Assembly: GCA_024138015.1 (NCBI GenBank)
Contig: JAMXBB010000011.1
Coordinates: 37,436,724-37,500,723, forward strand
DNA length: 64,000 nucleotides
Reading direction: 5' to 3'
Source: Lumnitzera littorea
Lineage: Eukaryota; Streptophyta; Magnoliopsida; Myrtales; Combretaceae
The notes under the pieces are model-generated. The model saw only the letters and a list, made by a program, of their open reading frames with translations, searched no databases and was not told the origin of the DNA. The translations under genes were made by a program, and so were the position numbers. Of the stretch, positions 24,030 through 36,179 are shown piece after piece. Within the stretch, counting starts at the first letter, position 1. Each line of letters begins with the position of its first letter.

Positions 24030-24310
24030 ACCTTTGTCCAAAATTTTTTTATATATTCACACTCCATAAATAAAATGTCTTCGAGTTTCTATATCCTTCT
24101 TGCAAAAACAGTACATGTAGTTTTAAATAGTCCCCTTCTCCCAAAGAGAATCTTTTGTTCGTAAACCGTTATGAACACATTTCCATATGAAAAATTTCAT
24201 CTTTAGATATACATTTATTTCCCAAATTTAGGCATGCTTTGCACTATCTCGATTTTGTTTACATAGATTGAAATATGCTGACTTTACTGAGACCTCCCAT
24301 TAGCTTGTAA
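24030..24310 (-). pseudogene. LINE zf-RVT region
   Basis: In the minus strand near 24240-24080, translation across frames gives KDEIFHMEMCS, TNKRFSLG and YLKLHVLFLQEGYRNSKTFY. This parallels the plant LINE zf-RVT pattern (K.FLW...HN.L.T...L, then C..C....ET..H). The finger cysteines and histidine are largely lost. Confidence 0.6.
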
Positions 24311-24999
24311 ACTCCAATACACAGTATCCTCATCAGAGTCCTCAACTTGGAGAATATTTCTAAGGAAACTTCTTATGTTATTGTCAAGCAAACACCCTAT
24401 GGCCTATTCATCCCAATCTCCATTATTATCTCAAGCTTTAGCAGGCGTAATGTTATCACATTCTTGACTCAAAGGTCCCATAATTAAACTTCTTGGACTA
24501 CCTTCTCTTGTCCAGTTCATGAGCCAAAAAACAATCCTTCTGCCACTCCTAGGCCTATATCTAAGATGGTCCTCCATTCATTCTTATACATCAATACAAT
24601 CCTTGAAGGTGGGTGAAGGGGTTTTGGTTAGATGGTTGTTTGGCCCTAGAATGCTCTTTCTCTATTACTTTCTTAGGAAATCTACCCATAATAAATTCTT
24701 GTTTTAATTTTCCAAAGTAGTTTAACCATACAAGCCTTGTTTCTCCTTCTTAAATCCCATATATTTGCCCCTTCCAATTCCTTTGATGTAGTAACTCTAC
24801 TTTAAGCGATATATCTCATTTTTCTCCCCTTAGTAGATGAACCCCAGAAGAAATTTTTCATAATTCTTTCCACTTCACAAATGAATTTGTTAGGTAATCT
24901 AAATGCTTCCATGTAATAACCAAGAATGCCCTTAATAACAGGTTTCGCAACTCATAAGCACCTATTTCCTGCAACGCTTAATGAGTTCGCTTTTTAGCC

Positions 25000-25580
25000 T
25001 AACATTTTTCTCCTTATCCTTTCCAAAACAAACTCCATGTAACCATATCAAATTTTTCTTGAGTGGGTTATGGGGTAGCCTAAATACTTACTAAGGCAGC
25101 TATCTTCCTTTAGGCTAGTTTTATTAACAATATCTTTTTTAGATTAGGGGTTGACATTCCTCATGAAAACTATTTTAGATTTTTCTAAATTTATTTTTTG
25201 CCCAGAAATTTCCCCAAGTGCATTCATGATTAACAACATGTTCTCTATGTTATCTAATGATGTATCCTTAAATAGAAGGATGTCATTGGCAAAAAAGAGG
25301 TGTGACAAGGAAAATTCCAAACCTCTAAAAGAGATGGGCTTCCACCATTTGGCCTTTATCCATAAGTTTATCCATCTACTAAGGATTTCCATTGCAAGAA
25401 TAAAAAGGTAGGGTGATATAGGATCACCTTGCTTAAGGCCTATTGAAGAGATGAATTCCTTAGTCATTTTCCTATTAATAATCACAAAAAATCTTGATGT
25501 AGCTAAACATGAGACAATAAGGCATATCTGTCTTTGGGGAAATTGAAATTGTATAGGGCTTCCCAGATAAAATCCCACTC
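25000..25580 (-). pseudogene. LINE reverse transcriptase core
   Basis: The 144-codon open piece 25578-25144 carries IGLKQGDPISPYLFILAMEI and LSRWINLW (the RT GL.QGDP.SP.LF motif), then LSHLFFANDILLFKDTS and SGQKINLEKSKIVF. In L1 RTs the catalytic box is F/Y-A-D-D; here it is F-A-N-D, so the first catalytic aspartate is lost. Stops and frameshifts bound both sides. The plus-strand open frame at 25151-25411 is its shadow. Confidence 0.9.
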
Positions 25581-25941
25581 AAGTTTGTCATAAGCTTTTT
25601 ATAGGTCTATTTTTAAGAACACATATCCTTTTTACCCTTTCTTCTTTGAAAATCTTTCCATGGCTTCTTTAATTAAGATTACATTATTCAAAGTACATCT
25701 ACCTGGAACAAAGCTAGCTTAAGTAGGACTAATCAAGGTATCAAGAAAAGGCCTTATTCTACTTGCCATTATTTTTGTGACAAGTTTGTAGGTAGTGGTG
25801 CATATACACTAATAGGACAAAAATCCTTTGAGTTGCTTGTGCCTTATTTTTCTGGAATCAATACCATAAGAGTTTTGTTAAATTCTTGTTTCATTTAGGA
25901 GTTTAAGAAAGCCTATATGATCTCTCTAATTACCGAATCTC

Positions 25942-26238
25942 CTACAATATCCCAACACTCTTGAAAAAATCTAACATGATACCCATCGACCCCTGAGGAT
26001 TTATCTGCTCTAATATTTTTAAGGTTTTTAAAAATTTTTGTTTTGTTTGAGTCACCTCGTAATCTAAAGGTTCTTTATCAATCTCACTCAATCTCAGACT
26101 TGAAGGAGTAGGTATCATATTTTTTAGGGTCATACATGGCTTTTCCAATTTAAACAACTCACAGTAAAAGTTTGACACCATCTTTTTAATCTTATCACAA
26201 TCAGAGATCATGTTTCCATTTTCATCATAAAGTCCCAT
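25942..26238 (-). pseudogene. LINE reverse transcriptase, N-terminal part
   Basis: A 98-codon segment reads GLYDENGNMISDCDKIKKMV then SNFYCELFK, the L1-family linker before RT (D..G....D...I......YF..LF). After it, PLDYEVTQTKQKFLKTLKIL leads to INPQGSMGIMLDFFKS, in place of the conserved APG.DG....F...W. The PG.DG signature is degraded to PQGSMG. Confidence 0.8.
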
Positions 26239-26562
26239 AATTTTTTACTTTGATCTTCTCATCATGGTGTTGTGGTGAAAGAATTTTGTGTTTCTTTCCC
26301 CTTGAATGATCTAATTGGATCTAGCTTTGTTAGCTCATAAGATTTCTTCATGTCTCAAGGTTTCACTCAATTCCTTCCTAAGGCTATTATATCTGTTTAA
26401 GAGTTATTGGCAGGGATTTTTTGTTAACTCTTTTTTAACTTGGTTTAGCTATCTAATAATCCTTTGTTTTTTGGTCAAAATGAATTCGAAAATTTCTTTG
26501 TTTCATTCTCTAAGTTTTCCCATGAAACTCTCTAAGTCTTTATCTAACTTGAAGTCAATGGC

Positions 26563-27332
26563 CTAATTCTCTTTTACAAATTGTTTAAAATTTGGGTATT
26601 CGAACAACATGGCTTGAAATATAAATGGTCTTGGATTTTTCCTTGAACTAGAGCACTTGGGCTTGGTGTTGAGCAAAATGGGCTTGTAATCTGATTGTGT
26701 ATGATTTAAATGAAATAATTTGGTCTCTGGGAATATATCTAGCCACTCTACATTTACCAAGGCTCTGTCTAATTTGGATTTTTTAAGATTTGATATTGAC
26801 TTATTCATGCTACTCTATGTAACAGAGGGACCTACAAAACCAATATCAATCATTCAACACTAATTCATATAGCGTAAGTATCTACTGGCCTTTGTCTAAC
26901 TAATATTTAGTGCCCCTTACTCTTCCTCACTTTTTAAAACATCTTTAAAATCTTCAATCATAAGCCATGAGCCCACTAGGATGTCCATTACTCTTTTTCT
27001 AAAATTTTCCATAATAATTTGCGTTTCCCCCATTTAGGGTTAGTATATATAGCAAAACAAAATAATGAAACAAAAAGGGAGGTTACCTAAATTTGCATAT
27101 GTATTTCTTGCTAAGATGTAAACAAGCTACTGATTGTTACTCTCTCGATGTCCCAAATGACAATGATGCCACTACTAAGACTGACAGCCTCCACGTAATC
27201 ATTCCTTTGTATCCCAGTTGGTCCTATAAGATTTCTGCATTTCCATTACCCATTCTAGTCTCTAACAAAATGAAAACATCAGGATCATAGGCCCTTTTAA
27301 GTCTCCATATGGTGTTCTTTCTATTAGTTATC
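26563..27332 (-). pseudogene. LINE endonuclease (EEP) remainder
   Basis: Just inside the LTR junction, NRKNTIWRLKRAYDPDVFIL then LETRMGNGNAE gives the second endonuclease motif (PDI..LLET), with its catalytic Glu. The segment at 26808-26563 reads SKLDRALVNVEWLDIFP and SDYKPILL, which is the C-terminal (R)LDR.L.N..W...FP...SDH.PIL pattern with His replaced by Tyr in the final catalytic SDH motif. Stops and frameshifts separate these pieces. The endonuclease would nick target DNA for target-primed reverse transcription. Confidence 0.85.
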
Positions 27333-27337
27333 GTAGC

Positions 27338-29863
27338 TGTAAATCCTACAATCGGACGTTCCAAATTCAACACGTAAAATTTGGGGCGATCATCTAAATT
27401 ATTCAATGGAGTCTGAATTTTATAATGAAGTTAAAATATTAGTAAAAGTAACCTAGTTAGTTTGGATTTAAGAAAATAAAATAATAAAATATTATATTAT
27501 TAAGTCATACGTATATTATTGGTTATTTATCGGAGATGCATAAAATGAATTATGATAATTAATGAGTTACTAGAGATAAAATATATATACATTAAAAATT
27601 ATAAAATAACTTAAATAATATTTAAGGATACTTATTTATATTATATATGTATTTACGTATTGGTAAAAATACTTAAAATTACTTAAAATACGTAATATAT
27701 ATTAAAATAATACTAAATAAATTAAATAAAATTGATAAAAATTAAGAAAAATATGTGTTACTGAGGAAAAATCTAGAAATAAGGCATGGCAACATGGGGG
27801 ATTAATTTGGCCACACTTAAATAGGATCAGGACACCTAAGTAGGGGAAAAAGTAAAAAGTGAAAGGACACTTATTTAAAAGAAAATTCAAGAACCTACTA
27901 ACCCACCTTATAAATTTAGAACCCCCTTCAAAAATTCATTTTATTCGGTTTAAAACCCAGCAAAAATGTAAAGAGATAAGAGAGAAAGAAGTAGCTATTT
28001 TTAGAAAAATAGACAAAAGAATAGGTTCAATTAAGGCTAAAAAGGAGAACTCACATCAAACCCACATCTAGGAAGCAACCAAAACCAACATCCTCCAATA
28101 ACCACCATGCCTGGTTGAGCCAATAACTATAGGATGGTCGGAGATAGCTACAAGTTGATTTTTCTGATGAGTCTAACATATAGTTTGATTTTGTCAAATT
28201 TACTAAAAATATCAATTTTTTGTGGAAAATTATGAAAATTGGTATTTTGGTATATTTTTGTATGAAGTTTTAGGGAAAAATGTTATTTTCATAAAATTAA
28301 GTCTTGAAATATATTGCTCTTAATAAATCTCAGTTGATTTCGTTTTCAAAAACCTTATTAATGTTATTTTGGCTCAAAAAATTTTCTGTATACTACTTAT
28401 GATGAAAATCATATTCCATATTTTTAATCTAATTTTTAGGCCTTAAAATGTTAATAAAAGACTAATTTCTTAAGCATATTTAGTAATTTATTAATAAATT
28501 GATTTAAATTCTAATTTAAGGTGTATTTTAATATTTTAAGGTGTTAAATAATGTTGAGAGGTGAAAATTTTAGTGTTGGGAGCATTAGATTTGATTATTA
28601 TAGGTTAGTATTATTAAATGTGTAATGTGTAAATTGTAGAGATAAATGAAGTAGGATGCATTGATGTAAATTAAGGTAATGATTAGGCTATATAAGATAT
28701 TATGATGCTAGTTTGTGAGTAAAATTTTGGGGATAATGTTAAAAATGTAAAGCACCCTCAAATCATGAGCAAATTCAAAAGCTAGATTAAGAGCAGGATG
28801 TATAAGATGAATTAGAGTATTATTTAGGGACTAAATAAGAGACTTAGTATACCTAAAATATAGTTAGTTGAACTTTACAAGATGGATCAGGGGAAGTTAC
28901 TAGGATTTATGTATAAAAGTGTAATCAGAAGCTGAATCACAGCCTACTTCAAGAACTGATTTAGAAGTTGGATTAGGGACTAACTTAGGATGAGATAGAT
29001 TATAAGCAACATAAAACCTAGACAACTAAGTATAATTATGATTTTAAACTAAGATAACAGTTAGAAGCTTATACATAATAAGTGTATTAATACTAAAATG
29101 TTATTTTTACGATAAGAACAAGCAACAATGCTGTAACCTACATCATACCTTAGTGAGCAAGTGGGAGACTCCAGGTAAGTTTGGGATCAACACGTTACTA
29201 TATTTTAGAGTACTATTTTATAGTACTCGAAAGCTTAGGATTTTATTTGATTATGCTTATAAGTAGCTTGCTTGTGTGCCTTTAAAATTGATTGAATCTT
29301 TTAGCTTGCTATTATGATTTGCAATTGTGTACACTGTATAGACTTGTTTACTCACCTCGAAAATGGACTTAATTAAACTAGATTTAAAACTATAATGGGG
29401 CATGTATTGTAACCTATTAGGAGTCGGTTATAATTCTCCGATCAAATACTTATACCTTTAAAAGAGATAGTATTGTAGTATAATGGTCCATTTTTCATGC
29501 TTAGTTGAACTAAGTGATGAGAGAGGAGGTCGTGGTAAGAATGAAAACAATGGTTTAAATTATAAGACTTTTGAGAGTTTTTCTATTAACTCTTTACAGT
29601 GTGAATCTAATAATGTAAATATTTCTTTTCCTAAACTACTACGATGTGCAAATATCTCTTAGGACATTAGAGTTAGTAGATATATGTTTTAAATCTTTGT
29701 ATGTAATTTCATTAGTATTTTTGTATAAACCGTTTACTTGAAAGCAAATAGTCGTAAACACCTTGTGTAAATTAAGTCATGATAGTGGTTATGAGATCAG
29801 CTATTATCTTATGTTGGTTTATACGACAAGACTATTGTGATTTTATTGCTTCAATGCATAACA
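27338..29863 (+). mobile_element. solo LTR (2.5 kb) inside the LINE endonuclease
   Basis: Begins TGTAAATCC and ends GCATAACA. Flanks are GTAGC (27333-27337) and ACAAC (29864-29868), differing by three transitions. LINE endonuclease reading stops at one edge and resumes in frame at the other, which independently fixes both ends. A promoter-like CCTTATAAATTTAG lies near 27910 and a TAGTGAGCAAGTGGGAGACT motif near 29150, typical of chromovirus LTRs on this strand. No coding region is present. Confidence 0.75.
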
Positions 29864-29868
29864 ACAAC

Positions 29869-29920
29869 TCCTCTAGTATTCCATGCCATCACTTTTAAAG
29901 GGATCCCCTTTTCTCTTATT
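29869..29920 (-). pseudogene. LINE ORF2 N-terminus (endonuclease start)
   Basis: The minus strand reads IPLKVMAWNTRG, the classic L1 endonuclease opening (K.(L/M)AWN.RG), where the Asn helps bind the catalytic metal. The frame is cut one codon later by the solo LTR ending at 29863 and continues at 27332 on the far side. Upstream, about 29921-30050, the reading ...LMDVSRIREKG is of unknown nature. Confidence 0.75.
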
Positions 29921-30108
29921 CGGCTTACATCCATTAGTGTTGAGTTGAGGATAGAAGCAATAATGTTATACTACGTTGCAAGCCCTATTTTAGGGTTTCT
30001 CATCCCGAAGATCTCGAATCTCATCTGAGTTGGCCTAAATCTCAACATCGTCATTAATGTAGTTCTAAAGTGTACTTTTACTATAAGTTAAAATAGCAAT
30101 TTTATATT

Positions 30109-30734
30109 TGTTGATTCTTCAACATAAAAAGGCTCGTAATTTGAAACATGAAGAAAGAAGGTTATGGGGGTGCTAAGACTATCTAGCATTACCACTTTGA
30201 TATCTGAGTTAGGATGTGAAGTGTATATAAAAGAGAGATTAAAGAATACATGCGTAAAGTAAGAGAGGTTAGAAGCATCTATTGTTGGCTTTTCCGAGTT
30301 ATTTATAGGCGTTGTGACCAAACTACTTGGGGATAGCAATTGAACTATCTTTAACTATTCCCCATGTATTTATTAACTATTTAGGGAATTTCCTATTTCA
30401 AGGGAGTGGGTCAACTAGCAGTTATTTAGTGTAATAATTGCCAAACTATTCAAGCCCTTTGTACCAACTTGAATATTTAAATTCCTTGAGTTAGCTTTAT
30501 GGTGTTTATTCTAACTAACTCCAAGCTCTTCCTTTGCAGTCCCAACTCTTTTTGAAATTGTTTAAGATACTCTTGGTCTTAAGCCTATTTGAGATGCTCT
30601 TGTATTGATTAATTTCAATGGAATTAAATCCAACCTAGTCAAATTAGGTTGGAACATATTGAGACAAGTCGACAATGAGTCTTAGAAGCTCATTTTTGGC
30701 CACTTGGGCTTTGAGCGAAAATCTCTTATCAACA
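30109..30734 (-). mobile_element. solo LTR (626 bp), Tat-type
   Basis: Plus-strand ends are TGTTGATTC and CTTATCAACA, giving TGTTGAT/ATCAACA inverted termini. Perfect 5-bp duplication ATATT at 30104-30108 and 30735-30739. On the minus strand the promoter TATAAATAACT (about 30310) precedes TCTCTCTT and TAACTCAGATATC AAAGTGG, the diverged 'CTTAGGCATCGGAGTGG' signature of plant Tat LTRs. The open frame at 30088-30339 is fortuitous. Confidence 0.8.
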
Positions 30735-30739
30735 ATATT

Positions 30740-32729
30740 AGTTATATCCAATTAGAATATTTTTTGTGGTAATTCCCAAATCTACTTTGATTTCTATTCC
30801 ATCATTTCTCTTAAAAACCCCACTTTTCTTCCTTTTCCTATTCTTTCACTCCAAACATAGTGTTACTTTTCTAAATAGGATAGTCAATCCTCTCTAATTC
30901 CTTTCCTTCACTCTCCTTCCTCCGATCAAAGAAAACTAAAGTTTTACTTATCCAATTTTACATATAAAATCTAAAGCTACTAAATATTATATAAAGTCGA
31001 ATCATTATTTATTAAATTTATTATCTTTACTTTTAATAAGTTACATATCAAATGCACACTGGTCAGACAACATATCAAAAGTACATATAATTATCATAAC
31101 ACAAAATGCATCATGCACCTCATAGGATTGGTTGCAATTATGATGGTAATTCCCAATAAGATTCAAAACTCGATATGTTATTGATTATACATTTTTCAAA
31201 ATGAATAAATATATCAAAAAATATAAAAGAGAATCTTTATCTGACTTAATCATATGGTAACATTTTTCCTTTAAAATATGAGTGAGAACCGCATGTGTTG
31301 ACTAAAGCATGCGTTTACTAAACCAGCGTGAGTTAGAATTATTTTGTTGCAACAAATAAATGAAGCCTGAACCTGAAGGACCGCACTAGACATCTGTAGC
31401 TCGATGTTTGACATGTGTTGGTGTCTACTCGCTGAACGAGAATAGGTCGGGTACGGGCGAATGAGATTTAAAAAAATAATAATAATAAAAGTGGAGTTCT
31501 TTGAGTAATAATCAGCCACCTATCTTGACAACACTCGCAGTTAATAAAAAATTGAGCCAGCACTACGCTGGAGGGTGTTGCAGTCCACCTACATTTTTTC
31601 ACTGTTCTCTTCAGACATCCGTTGGCGTGGCGGTCCTCTGTTTTACGCTCGGAACAATGACACTACATAATGCGGGAAAATTATCATCAGTTTCTGCCGG
31701 TGAAATAGCCCTGCATTCCTGACCTGACTAGCCCTAGCCTTGTCCACACCTACAATATAGCAGGTGTAGGCCCTATTACACAATCCTCTCCGTTAAGGAA
31801 AATTCTTGTATATGATTAAATGTATATAAATTGTGTTTGTTATGCTTCTTAATCACACGGAATCTATACAAAATTATGGTGGGCTCTATAAATCTATAAA
31901 AGCAAAATATTTTATTCACCAGAATAGCTCAATGTCATAATCTCCGCTTTAACTTTTTCTTTTTCTTTTTTACAATTATACAACCAAAATTTCCATCTAT
32001 CTAATCAAAAATTAAATTATCACTGTTTATATATACCTTAGCTAACTCCATTTGATATAATTAATACAATTAGCATAATCCTCTAATAAAATGACTACCC
32101 ATAACATTAAAAGAGTCACATAACCCCAAACAATTAGCAACTGACCAACTCTCATAAGATAATGAGTTGCGACCCACTACAAAAATATGAGTCATAAGAC
32201 CCATTGGAGACCATGGGTACACCTGACCCCTTAAGCTTGTGGGTAACTAGTATATTGGTTAATTGCATTAACGATGTGAATTGTAGTTAGCTAAGTGCAA
32301 ATGGTAACTCTAAATTTTCAATTAGATGTACAATTAAATAAATTAAAAGTTTAAGTATATAATTGCAAAAACAAAAAGTAGCAAATTTAAGGTGTATTAC
32401 ATAACATTGTCTCCTCATGAAAGAACCATTTTTATAACACATATTGCTATTCATATTCCAACTATTAAAAAGTAAAAATTCAATGTTTGAATTATGTTTC
32501 TCCTCTTTAACATTGTAATAGCATTTATTTAAATAAAATATACTAACCATAAAGTATCTATCGCACATTTTATGGAATAATGACAAAATTATCACTTAAA
32601 CTTTGAGATACATATATATATATATATATATATTTGCAATTTTAAACATGAGTTTGAATTTGCTACGTGTCATACTAATTGAATTTTTATTTATTACCTT
32701 ACCTATAGTTATCTTTATCTTTTTTTTTT
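30740..32729. other. intergenic DNA with a G+C-richer patch at 31500-31800
   Basis: Mostly AT-rich. The patch at about 31500-31800 has clearly higher G+C than its surroundings and a 73-codon open frame (31501-31722, plus) that I do not recognise; it may be a decayed gene or promoter fragment. A (AT)n run lies at 32612-32633. The 102-codon minus frame at 32287-32595 is low-complexity and unlikely to be coding. Confidence 0.5.
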
Positions 32730-33999
32730 AAGTACAAAAATATTCTTAACGTTTACCTTATTTTCTATTTCAGTTTTCAATGTATCAAAATTTCCTTTTA
32801 GATTTTTAACGTTTACAAAATTTTATAAATAAATCCTTTTAATTGATAGTGTTAAATTTTGAATTGAAAAGGTATAAAAAAATCCTTAATATTTGTTTCT
32901 TTTTCTATTTTAATCCTAAGCGTTTCAAAATTTTCATTTGAGTCTCCAATATTTGAAAAAATTTGTAAATTAGTTCTTTTTTGCTATTGTTATTGAATTA
33001 TCATTTACATATTGACATATGCTAATATTCTATCAGTCTACATATTTCTATTAAATAAATAATATAATAAAATATTAAAATTACATAAAAATAATTAAAA
33101 TTTGTACAAAAAAATTGGAAAATGGAAAAAATAAAAATCTAAAAAATTTTAAAAAAATCACTAAGATAATATATTTAGCAATATATATACTTATATACAT
33201 ATATATTAATATTAAATATTTTTCCATAAGAGCATTTTTTTGTACTTTTCCCTAAAAAATTATATAAAAATATTTAATATTAATTTCTATATGTATATAA
33301 GATTAATATTGATATATATATGTATATAAGTATATTATATTACTAAATATATAGAAAAATATTTAATATTAATATATGTGTATATAAGATTAATAACAAT
33401 ATATATGTATATAAGTATATACATATTACTAAATATACTATCTTAGTATTTTTTTTTTCTATTTTTTAGTTTTTTTTTTTCATTTTCTAATTTTTATATA
33501 AGTTTTCATTATTTTGAAATATTTTTCTATAATTTTAATACCTTAGTTAATTTTTAATATTTTATTATATTATTTATTTAATATAAATACGCAGATTAAT
33601 AGAATGTTAGCAAGATATGTAAANTTTGCTATAATTTTTAATACCTTAGTTAATTTTTAATATTTTATTATATTATTTATTTAATATAAATACGCAGATT
33701 AATAGAATGTTAGCAAGATATGTAAATGATAATTTAATGCCATTAGTAAAAAAGAACCAATTTGCAATTTTTTTCAAACTTTGGAGACTCAAATGAATGT
33801 TTTAAAACTTTAAGAATTGAAATAGAAGAAACAAACAAACGTGAAGGATTTTTTGGTACTTTTTTAATTGAAAATTTAATGCCATTAGTTAAAAGGACTT
33901 ATTTGCAAACTTTTATAAATGTTAAGGATTTAAGTGAAAAATTTGAAACATAGGACTGAAATAGAAAATGGGGTAACATTGAGGGCTTCCCCACCTACC
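32730..33999. mobile_element. giant inverted repeat (long-TIR, MITE-like element)
   Basis: The left arm (about 32730-33230) pairs with the right arm (about 33350-33999). Matching blocks, outside in, include ATTTTCTATTTCAG, TTTATAAA.AA.TCCTTTTAA, TTTGTTTCTTTTTCTATTT against its right-arm counterpart, CATTTGAGTCTCCAA, AAATTATCATTTACATAT and TATTAAATAAATAATATAAT. The tips are AAGTACAAAAATA and, inverted, GGGTAGGTGGGGA, so the outer ends are uncertain. I found no convincing TSD. The loop is a TATA/TATG-rich stretch. The open frame at 33762-33953 is part of the right arm. No transposase is encoded. Confidence 0.8.
33523..33727. repeat. about 101-bp exact-type duplication around a single N (33624)
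   Basis: The text ending ...GCAAGATATGTAAA just before the N (33523-33623) recurs almost identically just after it (33625-33727). Near-perfect identity, compared with the divergence of every other repeat here, suggests unmerged overlapping contig ends rather than biology. Confidence 0.9.
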
Positions 34000-36179
34000 C
34001 ACCCACCCCCCTTTTTTTTTTTTACTAATGATGTTGATTATTTACTAACATCTCTTTAAACATGTCGAATATAATAACTTTAATAAGTAAAAGTTTTGAT
34101 TAGGTATGAAATTTAGTAACTTCTAACTTAAGGTGTAAGATTTGAACTGCATTAATTTGATTGGACATAATATTTGGTAACTTCAAAATTTATATATAAA
34201 AGGAAAAACCATATAAAATTCAAGTGCAATACATGCCTATTAACATTTAAAAAAAAATTACACAATTACAAATTGTATAAAAAATATTATCCAAATATTA
34301 ATACTATATTAGCATTTGTATATATGACATAGTATTGGTATACAAAAGTAATATCATATCTTAAAGATATGACATGCATACAAATACTTACGATATTAAC
34401 GTTGGTATTTTAGTAATATTTTTTATATAATTTATAATTATATAATTTTTTTTATAATTTTGACGGTAAATATACGATTTTCTCTATAAAATTCAGATAG
34501 TGATTTTGACATTATCTCCTCGTTTTATCACAATGAGAAGTGAATGAAAACATAAAAATAAAAAATAAAAAATATTTTGGTCTCATGTCATTATTAAGGC
34601 AATATGTAAGTTAAATTTACTTGCAAACTACTTGCTCAAACTTAATGTTTATTTAAGTTTGAGCTAATTAAACAATTTGTTCAATCTAACTCAAATTTTA
34701 TAATGTTTAACTCTATTCAGAAGCCAAATTAAACTTTAGTCAAACTTAATGTATTTTAGCGTATATATGTATATACAAAATCAAACAATCTAAGTAAACT
34801 CAATATCATAATGTCTCAACTCTACCCAATCAAACCAATTGCAAACATACCTCTTAGACTTATTGGGCATGTATAGCCTTTGAACTCTATAAGTGTGATT
34901 TAGCTTTGTAACTTTAAAATATATTTACATATTCCCAAGTTGTCCTTATTTATGATTCACAATATGCGGATAATCCCAGATTGTTGATATAACCTTGACA
35001 CGTTCACTAAATAGGGCATAAACGATAATGATAGGATTTGGACATAAATTTTTATAAAATTTTAAGAAGGTGAAGTTATATATTGAAAGTTTTATCTACA
35101 CCCTATCTATTAGTCCCTGATATGTATTTACAATTTGCTACTTTATTTAATGTGATAAGTCTTACTAACAATTAACAATAATCTTACATGTATTTAATAA
35201 TATGTAATCAACAAAGAGAAATATAATTTTCAAAAAATAATCATATAGGTTTTTTGATAAGGAATGCCTAGAGACACTTGAGGAGGAAGTGAACCAAGTG
35301 AGTTTTCATCTACCTTGTTTCCAAAATTTTTATTTTCTTGCTAAAAATAAAATGTAACGCTGCATTATTGAGTGGACGCAATACACATTTTATAAAAGGA
35401 AAAAACTATAGGGGTATTATTCCGTATTTTTAAGACGTGAAATAAATAGTGGTTGTATTATTTTCATTTATTTATTTCCTGTAAAATATATAATTGATCT
35501 TAAAAAGCATAAAATTTTCTTTTTAATACCTTCAACAAATACTGTAAGGATAACGTTACGGAAACTTTTTATAAAGATACAATGGACAAATAATTAGAGT
35601 AGAAGCTTATTTTAATCTCGTATGAAAAGTACGACATGAAATATAGTACGATTGACCCACCTGACTGACCCCTAATGATTAATCAATTAATCATTTTAAT
35701 ACTTCGATGCTTGGAGTTAATGACGCTACTGATTACGCTGAGCCCCAGGGGAATAAACTATGATGGCGACGGCGACGCTCACGGAAAATCTTGATTAATT
35801 TTATTGTTGGGTCTGTCAATGAATTCACATGCGCGAGATTTTTTTAACAATAGAGTATGCCGTACCTTCTCAAAAGGAAAGTGACAGCGGGGTTGACATC
35901 ATACATCATCTGTTTGTAACAAGACGTGTGCAATAATTAGTAAAGTTTTAATATACGATAAAATTTATAAAATATAGGTAGAAGTGTCTTTTAGAAAATT
36001 AATTATTATTATCACTATATATTTAAATATGAATGATAATTATAATAAACATAAAAATTCGATTTGTACATAAGATATTTTCTTATATAACATATCTTCA
36101 ATATAAGGTCTTCTTAAAATATTTAAAACCCCTATTTATTCACTTTTTTGTCCTAACTCATGATATGCAAGGATAATGA
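34000..36179. other. AT-rich intergenic DNA
   Basis: Starts with a C/T homopolymer patch (about 33990-34022). At 35674-35695 there is a near-perfect palindrome of AATGATTAAT and its complement. A small G+C-richer island at about 35710-35800 contains the 13-codon reading MMATATLTENLD, which has no detectable continuation. Nothing else is recognised. Confidence 0.5.

Larger units (their letters stand above)
19252..30050 (-). mobile_element. LINE (L1-type) with two nested solo LTRs
   Basis: On the minus strand, L1-type ORF2 domains occur in order: endonuclease (about 29900 down to 26560), reverse transcriptase (about 26240-25000), zinc-finger zf-RVT (about 24300-24040), RNase H (about 23840-23473 and 19562-19380), then a 3' end with a poly-A tail (plus-strand T run 19252-19264). 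Solo LTRs occupy 27338-29863 and 19563-23467; LINE reading resumes at both far sides. The LINE part totals roughly 4.4 kb. ORF1 was not recognised and the 5' end is unresolved, so the right coordinate is approximate. Confidence 0.85.
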
